A stretch of 36,570 bases of DNA from Cephaloticoccus primus (GTDB lineage: Bacteria; Verrucomicrobiota; Verrucomicrobiia; Opitutales; Opitutaceae), in NCBI RefSeq assembly GCF_001580015.1, contig NZ_LSZQ01000015.1:1-36570 (forward strand). The letters are read 5' to 3'. The stretch's first letter is position 1, and each line of letters begins with the position of its first letter. Both the position numbers and the translations under genes were made by a program. The notes under the pieces are model-generated. The model had not been told where the DNA came from. It was given only the letters and a program-made list of their open reading frames with translations, and ran no database searches. Of the stretch, positions 24,305 through 32,385 are shown in pieces.

Positions 24305-24596
24305 AGAGGTGTGATGGTATCGAGGAATACGCTTTCACATGGCTAGGGAATTAATAGAGGATTTATTCTTATAATTTAAGAATTTGCCATGTTAGTTATT
24401 GTGCTACGTGTTTTACTCAATACGTATCTGATATCAGTATACTTTTGTGTTCGGTGTTGGGTGGAGGTGGGGGTAATTACCCAGGTGGTGGGGCTTGCGC
24501 TGAGGTGGGTGGGGGGATTTCTGGTTTGGGCGTTGGGTGCGGCTTGGCTGTGCCCGACGAAGTACCCCTAACAACCCCAAACCCCAAGTCTGACTT
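24305..24596. other. AT-rich divergent intergenic region upstream of the TonB receptor
   Basis: Between the divergent PEP-CTERM-like gene and the TonB receptor. The left half is AT-rich, the right half a T/G-rich then C-rich run. It contains the palindrome CTGATATCAG and probably promoters for both sides. A 60-codon frame at 24389-24571 is hydrophobic but resembles nothing and has no ribosome-binding site, so I do not call it. Confidence 0.4.
24428..24437. promoter_or_regulatory. Operator-like palindrome upstream of the TonB receptor
   Basis: CTGATATCAG is a perfect 10-bp palindrome, flanked by GTAT on the left and TATAC on the right, about 160 bp before the receptor start. It lies in AT-rich DNA suited to a promoter. 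It does not match a Fur box. Regulatory role is a guess. Confidence 0.25.
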
Positions 24597-26918
24597 ATGA
24601 AAAGGAATCCGCTTTTGCGCGGCGTGGCTGCGCTGGCGCTCACTGCTCCGCTGGGCTTTGCCCAGCTTGCCAATCCGGAGGTCGCGCGGGCCGTGCGCGG
24701 GCCGGAGACGGAAGAGGCAGTCGTCCTCTCGCCGTTTGAAATCTCGGCCCACCAGCCCGCGCGTTATCAAGCGGCGGAGGCGGCTTCGGGCGGCCGCATC
24801 CGCACCAACATCATGGACTCGCCGACGAGCGTGACGGTGCTCACGGGTGCGTTTTTGGAGGACGTCGGCAGCGCGCGGTTTCGCGATGCGGCGAAGTACG
24901 TCGCGGGCATCTCCGAGTCCACGATCCCCAACGGCCACGACCGCGTAAACATCCGTGGTTTTCAAACGCAGGGGCGGCGGATCGATGGGTTCTCGACCTT
25001 CGCGCAGTCCAACTACGACTCGGCGGCGATTGAGCGGATAGAGATCATCAAGGGCCCCGACTCGGTGCTCCAGCCCGCGGGTGTGCCGGGCGGCACGATC
25101 AACCTGGTGACCAAGCGCCCGCAGTTTACGCCGGGCGGTTATGTGAAGGCGCAGCTCGGCCAGTACGATGCCAACCGCGTCGAGGCCGATGTGACGGGCC
25201 CGCTGGCCGATGGGCGGCTCGCGTACCGGCTGGTCGCGGCGGCGCAGGACAGCGAGGGCTACGTGAAGCGCTCCTATCGCGAGTCGCTGCTCGTCTCGCC
25301 TTCGCTGAGCTGGCGGCTCGCGCCGCAGAGCCTGCTCACGCTGCGCTACGAGTACCTCGACGCCGATGTCGCCAACCCGGAGGGCATCCCGGTGGATCCG
25401 GGCGTCGGTACGACGACGGGGTTTCGGCTGATGCAGGGCATCCCGCGTGACTTTAACCCGGCGCCAGGCAAAAAACACAGTGTGCGCGGCGCCGAGACTC
25501 ACGCGCTGAGCTTCCACTTCAGCTCTACGCTCACCGACAGGCTTTCGGTGCGGCTGGCGGGCCGGATCGGCTATGTCGACCAGGACGAGCAGGGCTTTGG
25601 CTTCGGGCTGTCGCACCCTGGTGGCAGCCACAATCCCTACACGGGGAACTGGGAGGGCGGCGTGCTCTGGGTGAAAACTTCGGTCGATCCCGCGACGCCG
25701 ACCTTTGTGGCGACGCCCGCGCCGGTCGTGAGCGATACGTTTCAACACTTCGGCGTGCACAACATCTCCAATCGCCGCGAGCGCGACATCCAGAACGACT
25801 GGGCCTACATCGTCGATAACCCCGCAGTCAAATCGACGACGATGGTCGGCTTCGCGTACAACTATTTCCACGGCAACGTGCAGACGCGTAACGAGCAGCT
25901 GCCCGACTTCACCGTGGCTGGCTGGACGCAGCCCGGCGCGCCGCTCGAGTTTCCCATCAGCCGCGATACGCGCGACATCACGAGCCGCTACCAGGTCTAC
26001 CTGACCGAGTCGTTGGAGCTGCTGGATCGGCGGCTGGTGCTTTCCGGCGGCGTCTCGCACCTCAGCTACAACGGCACGAGCGGCAACAAGCTCTCCGCTG
26101 CGAGCCCGCCGCTCACCGTCGCCGGACAGATGTTCCCGGGCTCCGGCTCGAAGGCCACGTACAACTATGGCCTCGTCGCCAAGCCGCTGGAGAATCTCTC
26201 GCTCTACTTTGGCCACAGCGAAAACGCCGTACCTGCCGGAAACTTCGAGCAAGTGATGCGCGGCACAGCGCCCGCCTTTTCGCAGGGCAAGCAAGACGAG
26301 TTTGGCGCGAAAATGCTGCTCTTCGGCGGCCGCTTGATCGCCTCGGTGGCCTACTACGAGATCGAGCAAACGGGCTACGGCGTATACAACCCCGCCAACC
26401 TCGTCTCGCCCGCGCCCTCGCCGCTGCTGCCCGACCTCATCCTCTCGCGCGAGGCCAAGGGCTGGGAGTTTCAAGTCACGGGCAACATCACGCCCAGCCT
26501 CTCCGTGATCGCCAGCTACGACGATATGAAAAACCGCGACCCCAATGGCGTCATCCTGCGCGGCACGCCTGAGCAGACGGCTGCCGCCTTTGTGCGCTAC
26601 GCGGTGACAAGTGGGCCGCTCAACGGAGTCGCCGTTGGTATCGGCGTTAACTATGCGAGCAAGGCCGCTGGAGACATCCCGCGTGCAGGTTTTACCGAAG
26701 CCTCGACGCCCGATAACCCGATCCCTTACCAGCCGACCTTTTACCTCCCCGCCCGCACTATCGCCGATGCCTACGTGAGCTATACGCGCGGCAGCTTTGT
26801 GTATCGCGTCGATGTGACGAACCTCACCAACGCGCGTCACTACGGGCACCTCTCGCGCAACAACATCATGGTCGGCAACCCTGCTGCCATTTCCGGCTCC
26901 GTGACCTGGAAATTCTAA
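24597..26918 (+). CDS. TonB-dependent outer-membrane receptor
   Basis: 773 residues. Signal peptide at 1-23 (VAALALTAPLGFAQ). Then a conserved EEAVVLSPFEIS block, a TonB-box-like region typical of Opitutaceae receptors. The plug domain (about 65-180) shows SPTSVTVLTGAFLEDVG, VNIRGFQTQGRRIDGF, IERIEIIKGPDSVLQPAGVPGGTINLVTKRP. The rest is a 22-strand-type barrel ending in aromatic VTWKF, as outer-membrane insertion requires. The siderophore-receptor-like plug suggests uptake of iron chelates or another small ligand; it lacks the extra N-terminal domain of SusC proteins. No substrate genes adjoin it. A hairpin follows at 26963-26994. Confidence 0.9.
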   Translation: MKRNPLLRGVAALALTAPLGFAQLANPEVARAVRGPETEEAVVLSPFEISAHQPARYQAAEAASGGRIRTNIMDSPTSVTVLTGAFLEDVGSARFRDAAKYVAGISESTIPNGHDRVNIRGFQTQGRRIDGFSTFAQSNYDSAAIERIEIIKGPDSVLQPAGVPGGTINLVTKRPQFTPGGYVKAQLGQYDANRVEADVTGPLADGRLAYRLVAAAQDSEGYVKRSYRESLLVSPSLSWRLAPQSLLTLRYEYLDADVANPEGIPVDPGVGTTTGFRLMQGIPRDFNPAPGKKHSVRGAETHALSFHFSSTLTDRLSVRLAGRIGYVDQDEQGFGFGLSHPGGSHNPYTGNWEGGVLWVKTSVDPATPTFVATPAPVVSDTFQHFGVHNISNRRERDIQNDWAYIVDNPAVKSTTMVGFAYNYFHGNVQTRNEQLPDFTVAGWTQPGAPLEFPISRDTRDITSRYQVYLTESLELLDRRLVLSGGVSHLSYNGTSGNKLSAASPPLTVAGQMFPGSGSKATYNYGLVAKPLENLSLYFGHSENAVPAGNFEQVMRGTAPAFSQGKQDEFGAKMLLFGGRLIASVAYYEIEQTGYGVYNPANLVSPAPSPLLPDLILSREAKGWEFQVTGNITPSLSVIASYDDMKNRDPNGVILRGTPEQTAAAFVRYAVTSGPLNGVAVGIGVNYASKAAGDIPRAGFTEASTPDNPIPYQPTFYLPARTIADAYVSYTRGSFVYRVDVTNLTNARHYGHLSRNNIMVGNPAAISGSVTWKF

Positions 26919-26962
26919 ACCTGCCTGTACCGGATTAACCCTACTCCTGTTTATCAACCCCT

Positions 26963-26994
26963 GCGCGGCGCCCCAAAGCACCGGGGCACCGCGC
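26963..26994 (+). terminator. Hairpin 45 bp after the TonB receptor gene
   Basis: GCGCGG and GCCCC on the left pair with GGGGC and CCGCGC on the right, with a single C/A mismatch between the two stem segments. No T-run follows, so it may slow RNA decay or aid Rho-dependent ending rather than act as a classical terminator. Confidence 0.45.
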
Positions 26995-27322
26995 CCGAGG
27001 GAGAAGCGTTTGTTAACAAGAGCGGTCGCGCTATATAACGCGCCGACTACCGGGATCTACGCCCACAAACATGACGAAATGGGAGCGAAAAATTGATTTA
27101 TGCCACGCCTTTCTATTGTGACTTGGGCGAAAGCATGCTTGGCGGCACGCCAAGTGTGCGCCGGTGGGTAACTCTACGTTTTGCCCTGGCCCGGGGAGAT
27201 GTAATAGCCGCTTCTGGCCCCTGAATTAAAAGGAGGAGGCGAATATTTTTTTAAAATAGAATGAAATGAAGGGTTGCTAAATGAATTTCCCCGTACCTAT
27301 CTAAGGCTTCTTTTTCCCAAAG
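26995..27322. other. Intergenic region upstream of the HTH protein
   Basis: About 330 bp with no supported gene. It holds a perfect 7-bp hairpin on a three-base loop (CTTGGCG, loop GCA, CGCCAAG; 27138-27154). A strong Shine-Dalgarno-like AAAAGGAGGAGG at about 27229-27240 is followed only by very short frames (for example M-K-G-C stop). The rest becomes AT-rich toward 27290, probably promoter DNA. Confidence 0.4.
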
Positions 27323-27784
27323 ATGATCGATAACAAACTAAAAAAACTAAACGCAGCGCGTGCCAAGGTTGCCGCCTTGGAGCAAGCAATCGCCAACGAA
27401 CGACTCAAGGAGCTCGCCGTACTGCCCGCTAAATACGGCTTTGCCGATGCGGACTCCTTTATCAAGGCGCTGAAGTCGGCGCTCGGCTCGGCCAAGGTCG
27501 GTCGCGGTGTTGCCGCCGCTACTCGCGCTCCGGGTGCGAAGCGTAAGAACATCACTCCCGAGGCGAAGGCCAAGGTGATCGAGCTCCTCAACGCGGGCCA
27601 AACCGGTTCTGAAGTTGCGGCCAAGGTCGGCATCTCGCTGCCCAGCGTGCAGAAGATCAAGAAAGAGTTCGGCTTGGTGAAGCCGCGTGGCTCCAAGGAG
27701 CAGTCCTCCGGTGCAGAGTCGCAAGCTCCCGAGACACAGCCGGAACAAGCCGCTCCCCAAGAGCAGCAGCAGCCTCAGTATTAA
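27323..27784 (+). CDS. Small coiled-coil / helix-turn-helix DNA-binding protein (H-NS-like layout)
   Basis: 153 residues. Residues 1-35 form a charged helix with heptad character (KKLNAARAKVAALEQAI), like the oligomerising N-terminus of H-NS-type proteins, followed by YGFADADSFIKAL. A basic Ala/Gly linker spans about 55-76. Residues 77-117 are a helix-turn-helix of the transposase/resolvase type: TPEAKAKVIELLNAGQTG, then SEVAAKVGISLPSVQKIKK. The tail is Gln/Pro-rich. It could be an abundant nucleoid-associated protein or a regulator; I know no characterised homologue. It has its own promoter region and a good terminator at 27792-27834, as for a stand-alone well-expressed gene. Confidence 0.7.
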   Translation: MIDNKLKKLNAARAKVAALEQAIANERLKELAVLPAKYGFADADSFIKALKSALGSAKVGRGVAAATRAPGAKRKNITPEAKAKVIELLNAGQTGSEVAAKVGISLPSVQKIKKEFGLVKPRGSKEQSSGAESQAPETQPEQAAPQEQQQPQY

Positions 27785-27791
27785 TTCCAGG

Positions 27792-27834
27792 CCTGTGTGA
27801 CCGTTACCTGACGGTCATTCAGGTTTTTTGTTTT
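27792..27834 (+). terminator. Rho-independent terminator after the HTH gene
   Basis: The core stem TGACCGT (27798-27804) pairs with ACGGTCA (27811-27817) around a 6-base loop and is extended by CCTG/CAGG. It is followed by TTTTTTGTTTT (27824-27834). An alternative stem CCTGA/TCAGG also abuts the T-run. A classical intrinsic terminator just after the stop at 27784. Confidence 0.85.
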
Positions 27835-27887
27835 GGGCGATGGTGCGGCTTGCACTGTCGCCCCTTTTCTTGGGAGGAAGGGGGATA

Positions 27888-28805
27888 ATGGAGGACTATA
27901 TACAGGCCAACACGAATGGACATTTGCACGATGCGCGGCAGGCGTCGATTTCCCCGCTGGATCGTGGGTTTTTATACGGAGACGCGGTTTATGAAGTGTG
28001 GCGGACTTATGAGGGAGTCGTCTTTGCGTGGCGTGAACATTGGGCGCGACTGGAACAAAGTGCGGCGGCGCTCGGATTTTTGCTAAACTGGAGCGCGGAG
28101 CAGATTTTTGAGGAAATCAAACGCACGGCGGCAGCGTATCGGGCCGCGACGCAGTACGCGGGGGAGCTCTATATCCGGCTCCAGATCACGCGCGGCGGCG
28201 GGCCTATCGGTCTCGATCCGGGCTTCGCGGATGGTGCCAACTTTATACTATTAGTCCGCGCCAATAAGGATGTGCCCGCGGAAAAGCTGCGCGCGGGCTA
28301 CGCCTTATCGCTGGCAACCACGCTGCGGCGCAATTCGAGCGAAACGCTCAACCCCGCGTGGAAGACGGGGAATTATCTGAACAATATTCTCTGCCTGGGT
28401 GAGGCGCGGCGCCGCGGTGCCGACGAGGTCGTGATGACTAACCTCGCGGGTGAAGTGGCCGAAAGCTCGGTGTGTAATCTGGGCTTCGTTGTTTCTGGCG
28501 GGCGCGAGATTCTCACGCCGCCGCTGCGATCAGGGATTTTGGCGGGCATCACGCGCGAGTTGGTGCTGACCAAAGTCGCACCAGAGGCGGGTTTCAGCAT
28601 GCGCGAGGCGGTGATACGGCCCGAGGAGTTTTCGCGTTTTGAGGAGTGTTTTTTGCTGGCGACAACACGCGACATTGCCCCGGTGGGCCGGATTGACGCG
28701 CAGCCCTTCCGTGTCGGGCCGGATACGGTAACGATGCGCCTCAAGGCAGCGTTTGCGGACTACGTGGCGCGCTACGTGGCCGCGCACACGCAGCAGCGGG
28801 TGTAA
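27888..28805 (+). CDS. Class IV PLP aminotransferase (branched-chain / D-amino acid / ADC lyase type)
   Basis: 305 residues, fold type IV PLP enzyme. Motifs: SPLDRGFLYGDAVYEVWRTY near 22-41, K159 in NPAWKTGNYLNNIL as the Schiff-base lysine, and E192 in GEVAESSVCNLGFV contacting the cofactor. The family includes IlvE, D-amino acid aminotransferase and aminodeoxychorismate lyase, which sequence alone does not separate; I lean to an IlvE-like enzyme. The start ATG at 27888 has a clear Shine-Dalgarno, GGGAGGAAGG at 27872-27881. The longer frame begins inside the preceding terminator and is unlikely. A composite repeat follows the stop. Confidence 0.85.
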   Translation: MEDYIQANTNGHLHDARQASISPLDRGFLYGDAVYEVWRTYEGVVFAWREHWARLEQSAAALGFLLNWSAEQIFEEIKRTAAAYRAATQYAGELYIRLQITRGGGPIGLDPGFADGANFILLVRANKDVPAEKLRAGYALSLATTLRRNSSETLNPAWKTGNYLNNILCLGEARRRGADEVVMTNLAGEVAESSVCNLGFVVSGGREILTPPLRSGILAGITRELVLTKVAPEAGFSMREAVIRPEEFSRFEECFLLATTRDIAPVGRIDAQPFRVGPDTVTMRLKAAFADYVARYVAAHTQQRV

Positions 28806-28843
28806 CGCGAGCTTGGGCCGCGACGCGCAGCGGCCAATAAAAT

Positions 28844-29159
28844 GAGTTGAAGACTCCACTGCGCGTGGGGCGGGGGACGGTGTCCCCTGCCATTTAATTT
28901 GGGAATCGGCCCCGCCGCTTCGCGACGGAGCCCGATTCCCAAATTTGCCTCCCTGTCGCGCTGCGACAGGAAACGAGGCATCTAATGCGGATGGAGCGCC
29001 TACCCATTTGGGCGCGGCGAAAAAGTTTACGGGTTAAATCTCTGTCTGACCTTCGGTCAGACTCATTCAACTGTGCGGCTTGTTCGTCGGGCGGAACGCC
29101 CGACAGCAAGCCGCACAGTAAATGGCACGTGGCGCCCCGCCACCGCCGCCCGCGTAGGG
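28844..29159 (+). repeat. Composite triloop-hairpin element, copy 3 (forward)
   Basis: Order as copy 1: GAGTTGAAGACTC hairpin (28844-28856); terminal repeat (28856-28873); B, loop GGT (28873-28887); C, 'GGGAATCGG' type (28896-28945); D, loop GCT (28952-28970); E (about 28984-29038); F, loop TTC (29044-29062); G (29070-29119); H, GTGGCG-CCC-CGCCAC (29129-29143); degenerate right terminal repeat. A GGCCGC/GCGGCC hairpin (28816-28835) followed by CAATAAAATG precedes it, and a CTCGTTG-loop hairpin (29192-29211) follows. It occupies the gap between the convergent aminotransferase and rhodanese genes. Confidence 0.85.
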
Positions 29160-29218
29160 CACTGCCTCCCGCTCCCCGCGGGCGGCGGTGCGGCGCGCTC
29201 GTTGGTGCGCCTCCTCAC

Positions 29219-29569
29219 TCAGTAGCGGCGGAGGCTGGGATCGACTTGCTGGGCCCAGGCGTCGATGCCACCCGCGATGTTGGTGGCTTGGCCGAAGCCC
29301 ATCGTGCGCAGGTACTCGGTGGCGCGGCGGCTGCGACCGCCGTGGTGGCAGAGCAGGAGCAGGGGGCGGTCGCGCGGTAGCGTGTGAGCTTGCTCGGGGA
29401 GCTGGCCGAGGGGGATGTGTTGTGCGCTGTCGATGCGGGCGATTTCCAGCTCGTGCGCTTCGCGCACGTCGATGAGCAGGGGGCGGGCTTCGGGAGCAGA
29501 GGCAGTGGCTCCGAGCCATTGGCTGGCTTCGGCGACGGAGATTTCGAGCGGGGCGGGTGCGTGGGTCAT
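29219..29569 (-). CDS. Rhodanese-like sulfurtransferase domain protein
   Basis: 116 residues, a single rhodanese domain. Motifs: LLIDVREAHELEIARI at 31-46, HIPLGQLPE, and the active-site loop CHHGGRS with C74 as the persulfide-carrying cysteine, followed by TNIAGGIDAWA. Such stand-alone domains shuttle sulfur in the cytoplasm; the actual partner is unknown. Its ATG (29569) is divergent from ruvX, and its stop lies just beyond the repeat-flanking hairpin at 29192-29211. Confidence 0.9.
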   Translation of the reverse strand: MTHAPAPLEISVAEASQWLGATASAPEARPLLIDVREAHELEIARIDSAQHIPLGQLPEQAHTLPRDRPLLLLCHHGGRSRRATEYLRTMGFGQATNIAGGIDAWAQQVDPSLRRY

Positions 29570-29662
29570 GAGGGCTGCGAAGGTGAGCGGGTTTGGGGGC
29601 GGAGGTTAAGCCAGCGTTTTAATAATTGCGCGTGTGCGCTGGGGCTGGCTCGAATCCGCTGC

Positions 29663-30181
29663 ATGATGCGCTGCCTGGGGATCGACTACGGCACTCGCCG
29701 GATCGGCCTCGGCTACGGCGATGAGCTGGGCGTGGCGACGCCGCTGCCTGCGCTGGTGCAGTCAGATGCGGCGGCGCGTTGGGAGGCGCTGGGGCAGGTC
29801 GTGCACGCGCGCCGGATCACGGATTTCGTGCTCGGCTATCCGTATAATATGGATGGCTCGGCGGGCTTTAAGGCGCGCGAGGTCGATGCGTTTGCGGCGG
29901 AGCTGCGCGTGCGCTTCGGGTTGCCTGTGCACCTAGTTGACGAGCGGTTGACGAGTTACGAGGCCGAGGACGCCGGGACGGGGCGGAAAGCGGGCGGTGG
30001 CGCGGCCAAGCGCGGGCTGCGCCAACAACGCGACTTTCGCGAGCAGGGCGTCATCGATTCGCGCGCGGCGACGCTCATCCTCCAGGATTTTTTGAACCAA
30101 CGTTTTGCTGCGCCGCCGCCGATTTCGTCTGCGGCTGAGTGGAGCGAGGGAGGGGAGGGAGCGGCCGATGAGTGGCGTTGA
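29663..30181 (+). CDS. ruvX: RuvX/YqgF RNase H-like nuclease
   Basis: 172 residues, YqgF family; a putative Holliday-junction resolvase that also takes part in 16S rRNA 5'-end maturation. Acidic-site motifs are present: GIDYGTRRIGLGYGD at the start, DERLTSYEAE in the middle and IDSRAATLILQDFL near the end, plus the family loop YNMDGSAGFKAREV. Two adjacent ATGs (29663, 29666) give almost the same protein. The C-terminal tail is Pro/Gly-rich and extends past the fold. It overlaps truA by 14 bases, so the two are likely co-transcribed. Confidence 0.9.
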   Translation: MMRCLGIDYGTRRIGLGYGDELGVATPLPALVQSDAAARWEALGQVVHARRITDFVLGYPYNMDGSAGFKAREVDAFAAELRVRFGLPVHLVDERLTSYEAEDAGTGRKAGGGAAKRGLRQQRDFREQGVIDSRAATLILQDFLNQRFAAPPPISSAAEWSEGGEGAADEWR

Positions 30182-31034
30182 GCAGAGCGCTCGCGTTGCG
30201 CGCCCTGCGCTGTGTGCTGAGCCGTGCCGTGCTGACGAGGGGCCCGCGCGTGGCGGCCTGCAAAACAAGGTCGCTACGCCACTGCGCCGCTGGAAATGCG
30301 TTTGCGCGTACGACGGGACGGGCTTTGCGGGTTGGCAAAGTCAGGCGCGCGGGCTGGCGATTCAGGATGTGATTGAGGCGCGGCTGGCGGCGATTTTTGG
30401 ACGTGCGCTGCGGATTACGGGCAGCGGGCGCACGGATGCGGGCGTCCATGCGCTGGGGCAGGTTTTCCACTTCGACGCGGCCTGGGCGCACGGCGAGGAG
30501 AAGCTGCTGCTCGCACTGCGCAGCGGCCTGCCGCCTGCGATCCAGATCAAGTCGGCGCGGCCGGTGCAGCCCAGTTTTCACGCGCGGTTTCAGGCGACGG
30601 GAAAGCGCTACGAATACCGGCTGCACCTGGGCGATGCGGATCCGTTTACGCGGCCTTACTGCTGGACGCTGTTTCGCCCGCTGGATGTTGGCGCGATGCG
30701 CGCGGCTGCGGCGCGGCTGCTCGGGCGGCACGATTTTCGCGCCTTTACGGCGCTCAACGGCCCGGCGCGCGAAGACACCGTGCGCACGCTGCGGCGACTC
30801 GATGTGATCCAGCGCGGCGCGCAGCTTCGCATCGTGTGCGAGGGCGACGGCTTTTTGTACAAAATGGTACGCAGTCTGGTCGGTGCGCTCGTTTCAGTGG
30901 GCGAGGGGAAGCTGAGCGCGGCGGATTTGGCGGCGATCCTCGCCTCGCGCCGCCGCACCGCCGCCGTGCAAACCGCCCCCGCCCAAGGCCTGTTCCTGAT
31001 GAAGGTTTTTTACGGGCATGCTCACACCCGGTGA
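30168..31034 (+). CDS. truA: tRNA pseudouridine synthase A
   Basis: 288 residues; modifies U38-40 in the tRNA anticodon stem. The catalytic aspartate is D90 in GSGRTDAGVHALGQV. Other family motifs: CAYDGTGFAGWQSQ, FHARFQATGKRYEYRL, FLYKMVRSLVGALVSVG. The ATG at 30168 (MSGVEQSARV) leaves about 42 residues before the first conserved strand, longer than usual, but I see no later ATG before the domain. It overlaps the ruvX end by 14 bases. The C-terminus is complete. Confidence 0.92.
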   Translation: MSGVEQSARVARPALCAEPCRADEGPARGGLQNKVATPLRRWKCVCAYDGTGFAGWQSQARGLAIQDVIEARLAAIFGRALRITGSGRTDAGVHALGQVFHFDAAWAHGEEKLLLALRSGLPPAIQIKSARPVQPSFHARFQATGKRYEYRLHLGDADPFTRPYCWTLFRPLDVGAMRAAAARLLGRHDFRAFTALNGPAREDTVRTLRRLDVIQRGAQLRIVCEGDGFLYKMVRSLVGALVSVGEGKLSAADLAAILASRRRTAAVQTAPAQGLFLMKVFYGHAHTR

Positions 31035-31149
31035 GTCGCTTTAATCCGAAACGACCTCCAGAGAAGGGCATAGGGAGCAGGAAGAGTGGCTCTGATATTA
31101 TATCACTGCCCAATAGCTTCAGCCCCTTATCAGGAGTGAGGGCCCATCT
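31035..31149. other. Gap between truA and the PhzS-like gene
   Basis: A 115-bp convergent gap in which base composition drops sharply toward AT. No clear terminator was recognised. The boundary lies where the high-GC backbone changes to the lower-GC PhzS-like patch. Confidence 0.3.
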
Positions 31150-32385
31150 TTATGATACTTTGCGCGCAATTTCCGTTTCCTGGTTATAGTTACTGATTAT
31201 TCTATTCATTTCTGCACGTTTGGCATGAGTGGCCATAGTGGCTGCTGCCCACTCCTCCCGTTCGCGCTTTCGGTTGGCAAGTACAATCCCGTAGGACGCA
31301 TCGCGCCGTTTATGCTCATATTCAGCAAGGGCGGTACTCAAGTCATTCGTTCTAGCTAGCGAGCTGGAGAGGACTGCAGCATCTACAATCGCTTGGGAGG
31401 CCCCGTTTGACGCGGTCGGATACATCGGGTGTGCAGCATCACCGAGAAGAGTAACCCTTCCTTTTGACCAGAAAGGCAGCGGGTCGCGATCAACCATGGG
31501 GTACTGCAAGATGAGTTGGCTGTTACTTAGCAAATTCGTCACATCAAGCCAGTCCAGGTTCCAGTGCGCAACGTAGGGAAGCACGTCACCTAAGCTGCCT
31601 GATGTATTTCCGTCGGATATATTGTTTGCACGAAGAGTTGCATGAGGGACCAGACACAACCAGTTCACTAAAGCCTTACCGCTATCGGCATGGCGTTTGG
31701 AGATAGCATAGGTCGCCAGGCGTGTCCACTTTGGGTCGTGAGTGAGGATCATTGTCTGCCCATCCAGAAAAGTGTCCATCAGTGTAATGCCGCGCCATAT
31801 GGTAAATGGGCTCCAGTTTATTGAGGGGGCGTGAGGATGCAGTGTAGAGCATACTGTCGAGTGGATGCCATCAGCTCCAATCAGCAAATCGGCAGATGCC
31901 TGGAAAGTGTCATCATCTTCACGATTACGGCAGTGCAGCGTGACTTGTTTTGCGGTTTGCTCTATGTGCTCCAGGCATGTTCCGAGTTTGATGGCTTGGG
32001 AGCCAAGTCGCTGATTTACAACCGAAAATAATAGCATCTGTAACTCGCCGCGATGGATGGAGTACTGCGGGTACGCTTTGCCCGCCCCCAGCCCGCAGCG
32101 TTGAGACCAGATAAGATTCCCGGTTTGATCCATATAGTGGAACTCGGCAGTAGCGATGCCGGTTTTCCGCAGTTGTTGCATCAAGCCAAGCCTGTACAGG
32201 ACGCCTACTGCTTCAGGTAGGATATTTATTCCTAGTCCCAATGGTTTGAGTTCTCTTGCTGACTCGATAATTTCGATATTGGTAAATCCGGCCTTGTGTA
32301 AAGAAAGTGCAGTAGTCAGGCCGCCGATGCCCGCTCCGGCAATTACGATTTTACTATTACTGGTTATTTTCTGGTTGTTATTCAT
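31150..32385 (-). CDS. PhzS-like FAD-dependent monooxygenase
   Basis: 411 residues, class A flavin monooxygenase. GAGIGG at 17-22 binds FAD; the internal DG motif is GADGIHSTV; the GD motif is RVTLLGDAAHPMYPT with NGASQAI following. From memory it is strikingly like Pseudomonas PhzS (5-methylphenazine-1-carboxylate monooxygenase), sharing RELKPLGLGINILPEAV-type, YPQYSIHRGELQM, ILQYPMVDRDPLPFWSKGR and NRKREREEWAAA segments. PhzS makes pyocyanin from methylated phenazine carboxylate, but no phz genes are here, so the substrate may differ. I chose the ATG at 32385 (MNNNQK); an upstream GTG is also in frame. Lower GC content than its neighbours suggests lateral gain. Confidence 0.88.
   Translation of the reverse strand: MNNNQKITSNSKIVIAGAGIGGLTTALSLHKAGFTNIEIIESARELKPLGLGINILPEAVGVLYRLGLMQQLRKTGIATAEFHYMDQTGNLIWSQRCGLGAGKAYPQYSIHRGELQMLLFSVVNQRLGSQAIKLGTCLEHIEQTAKQVTLHCRNREDDDTFQASADLLIGADGIHSTVCSTLHPHAPSINWSPFTIWRGITLMDTFLDGQTMILTHDPKWTRLATYAISKRHADSGKALVNWLCLVPHATLRANNISDGNTSGSLGDVLPYVAHWNLDWLDVTNLLSNSQLILQYPMVDRDPLPFWSKGRVTLLGDAAHPMYPTASNGASQAIVDAAVLSSSLARTNDLSTALAEYEHKRRDASYGIVLANRKREREEWAAATMATHAKRAEMNRIISNYNQETEIARKVS

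Noticed and set aside
24389-24571. 60-codon hydrophobic frame before the TonB receptor
   Set aside because: No ribosome-binding site or homology. It spans the composition change and likely promoter DNA.
27229-27290. Strong AAAAGGAGGAGG as the ribosome-binding site of a small gene
   Set aside because: All following ATG frames stop within four to eight codons. A leader peptide is possible but not supported.
29640-29670. GGCTCGAATCC resembling a tRNA T-arm
   Set aside because: No acceptor, D- or anticodon arm can be formed around it, and it lies immediately before the ruvX start.
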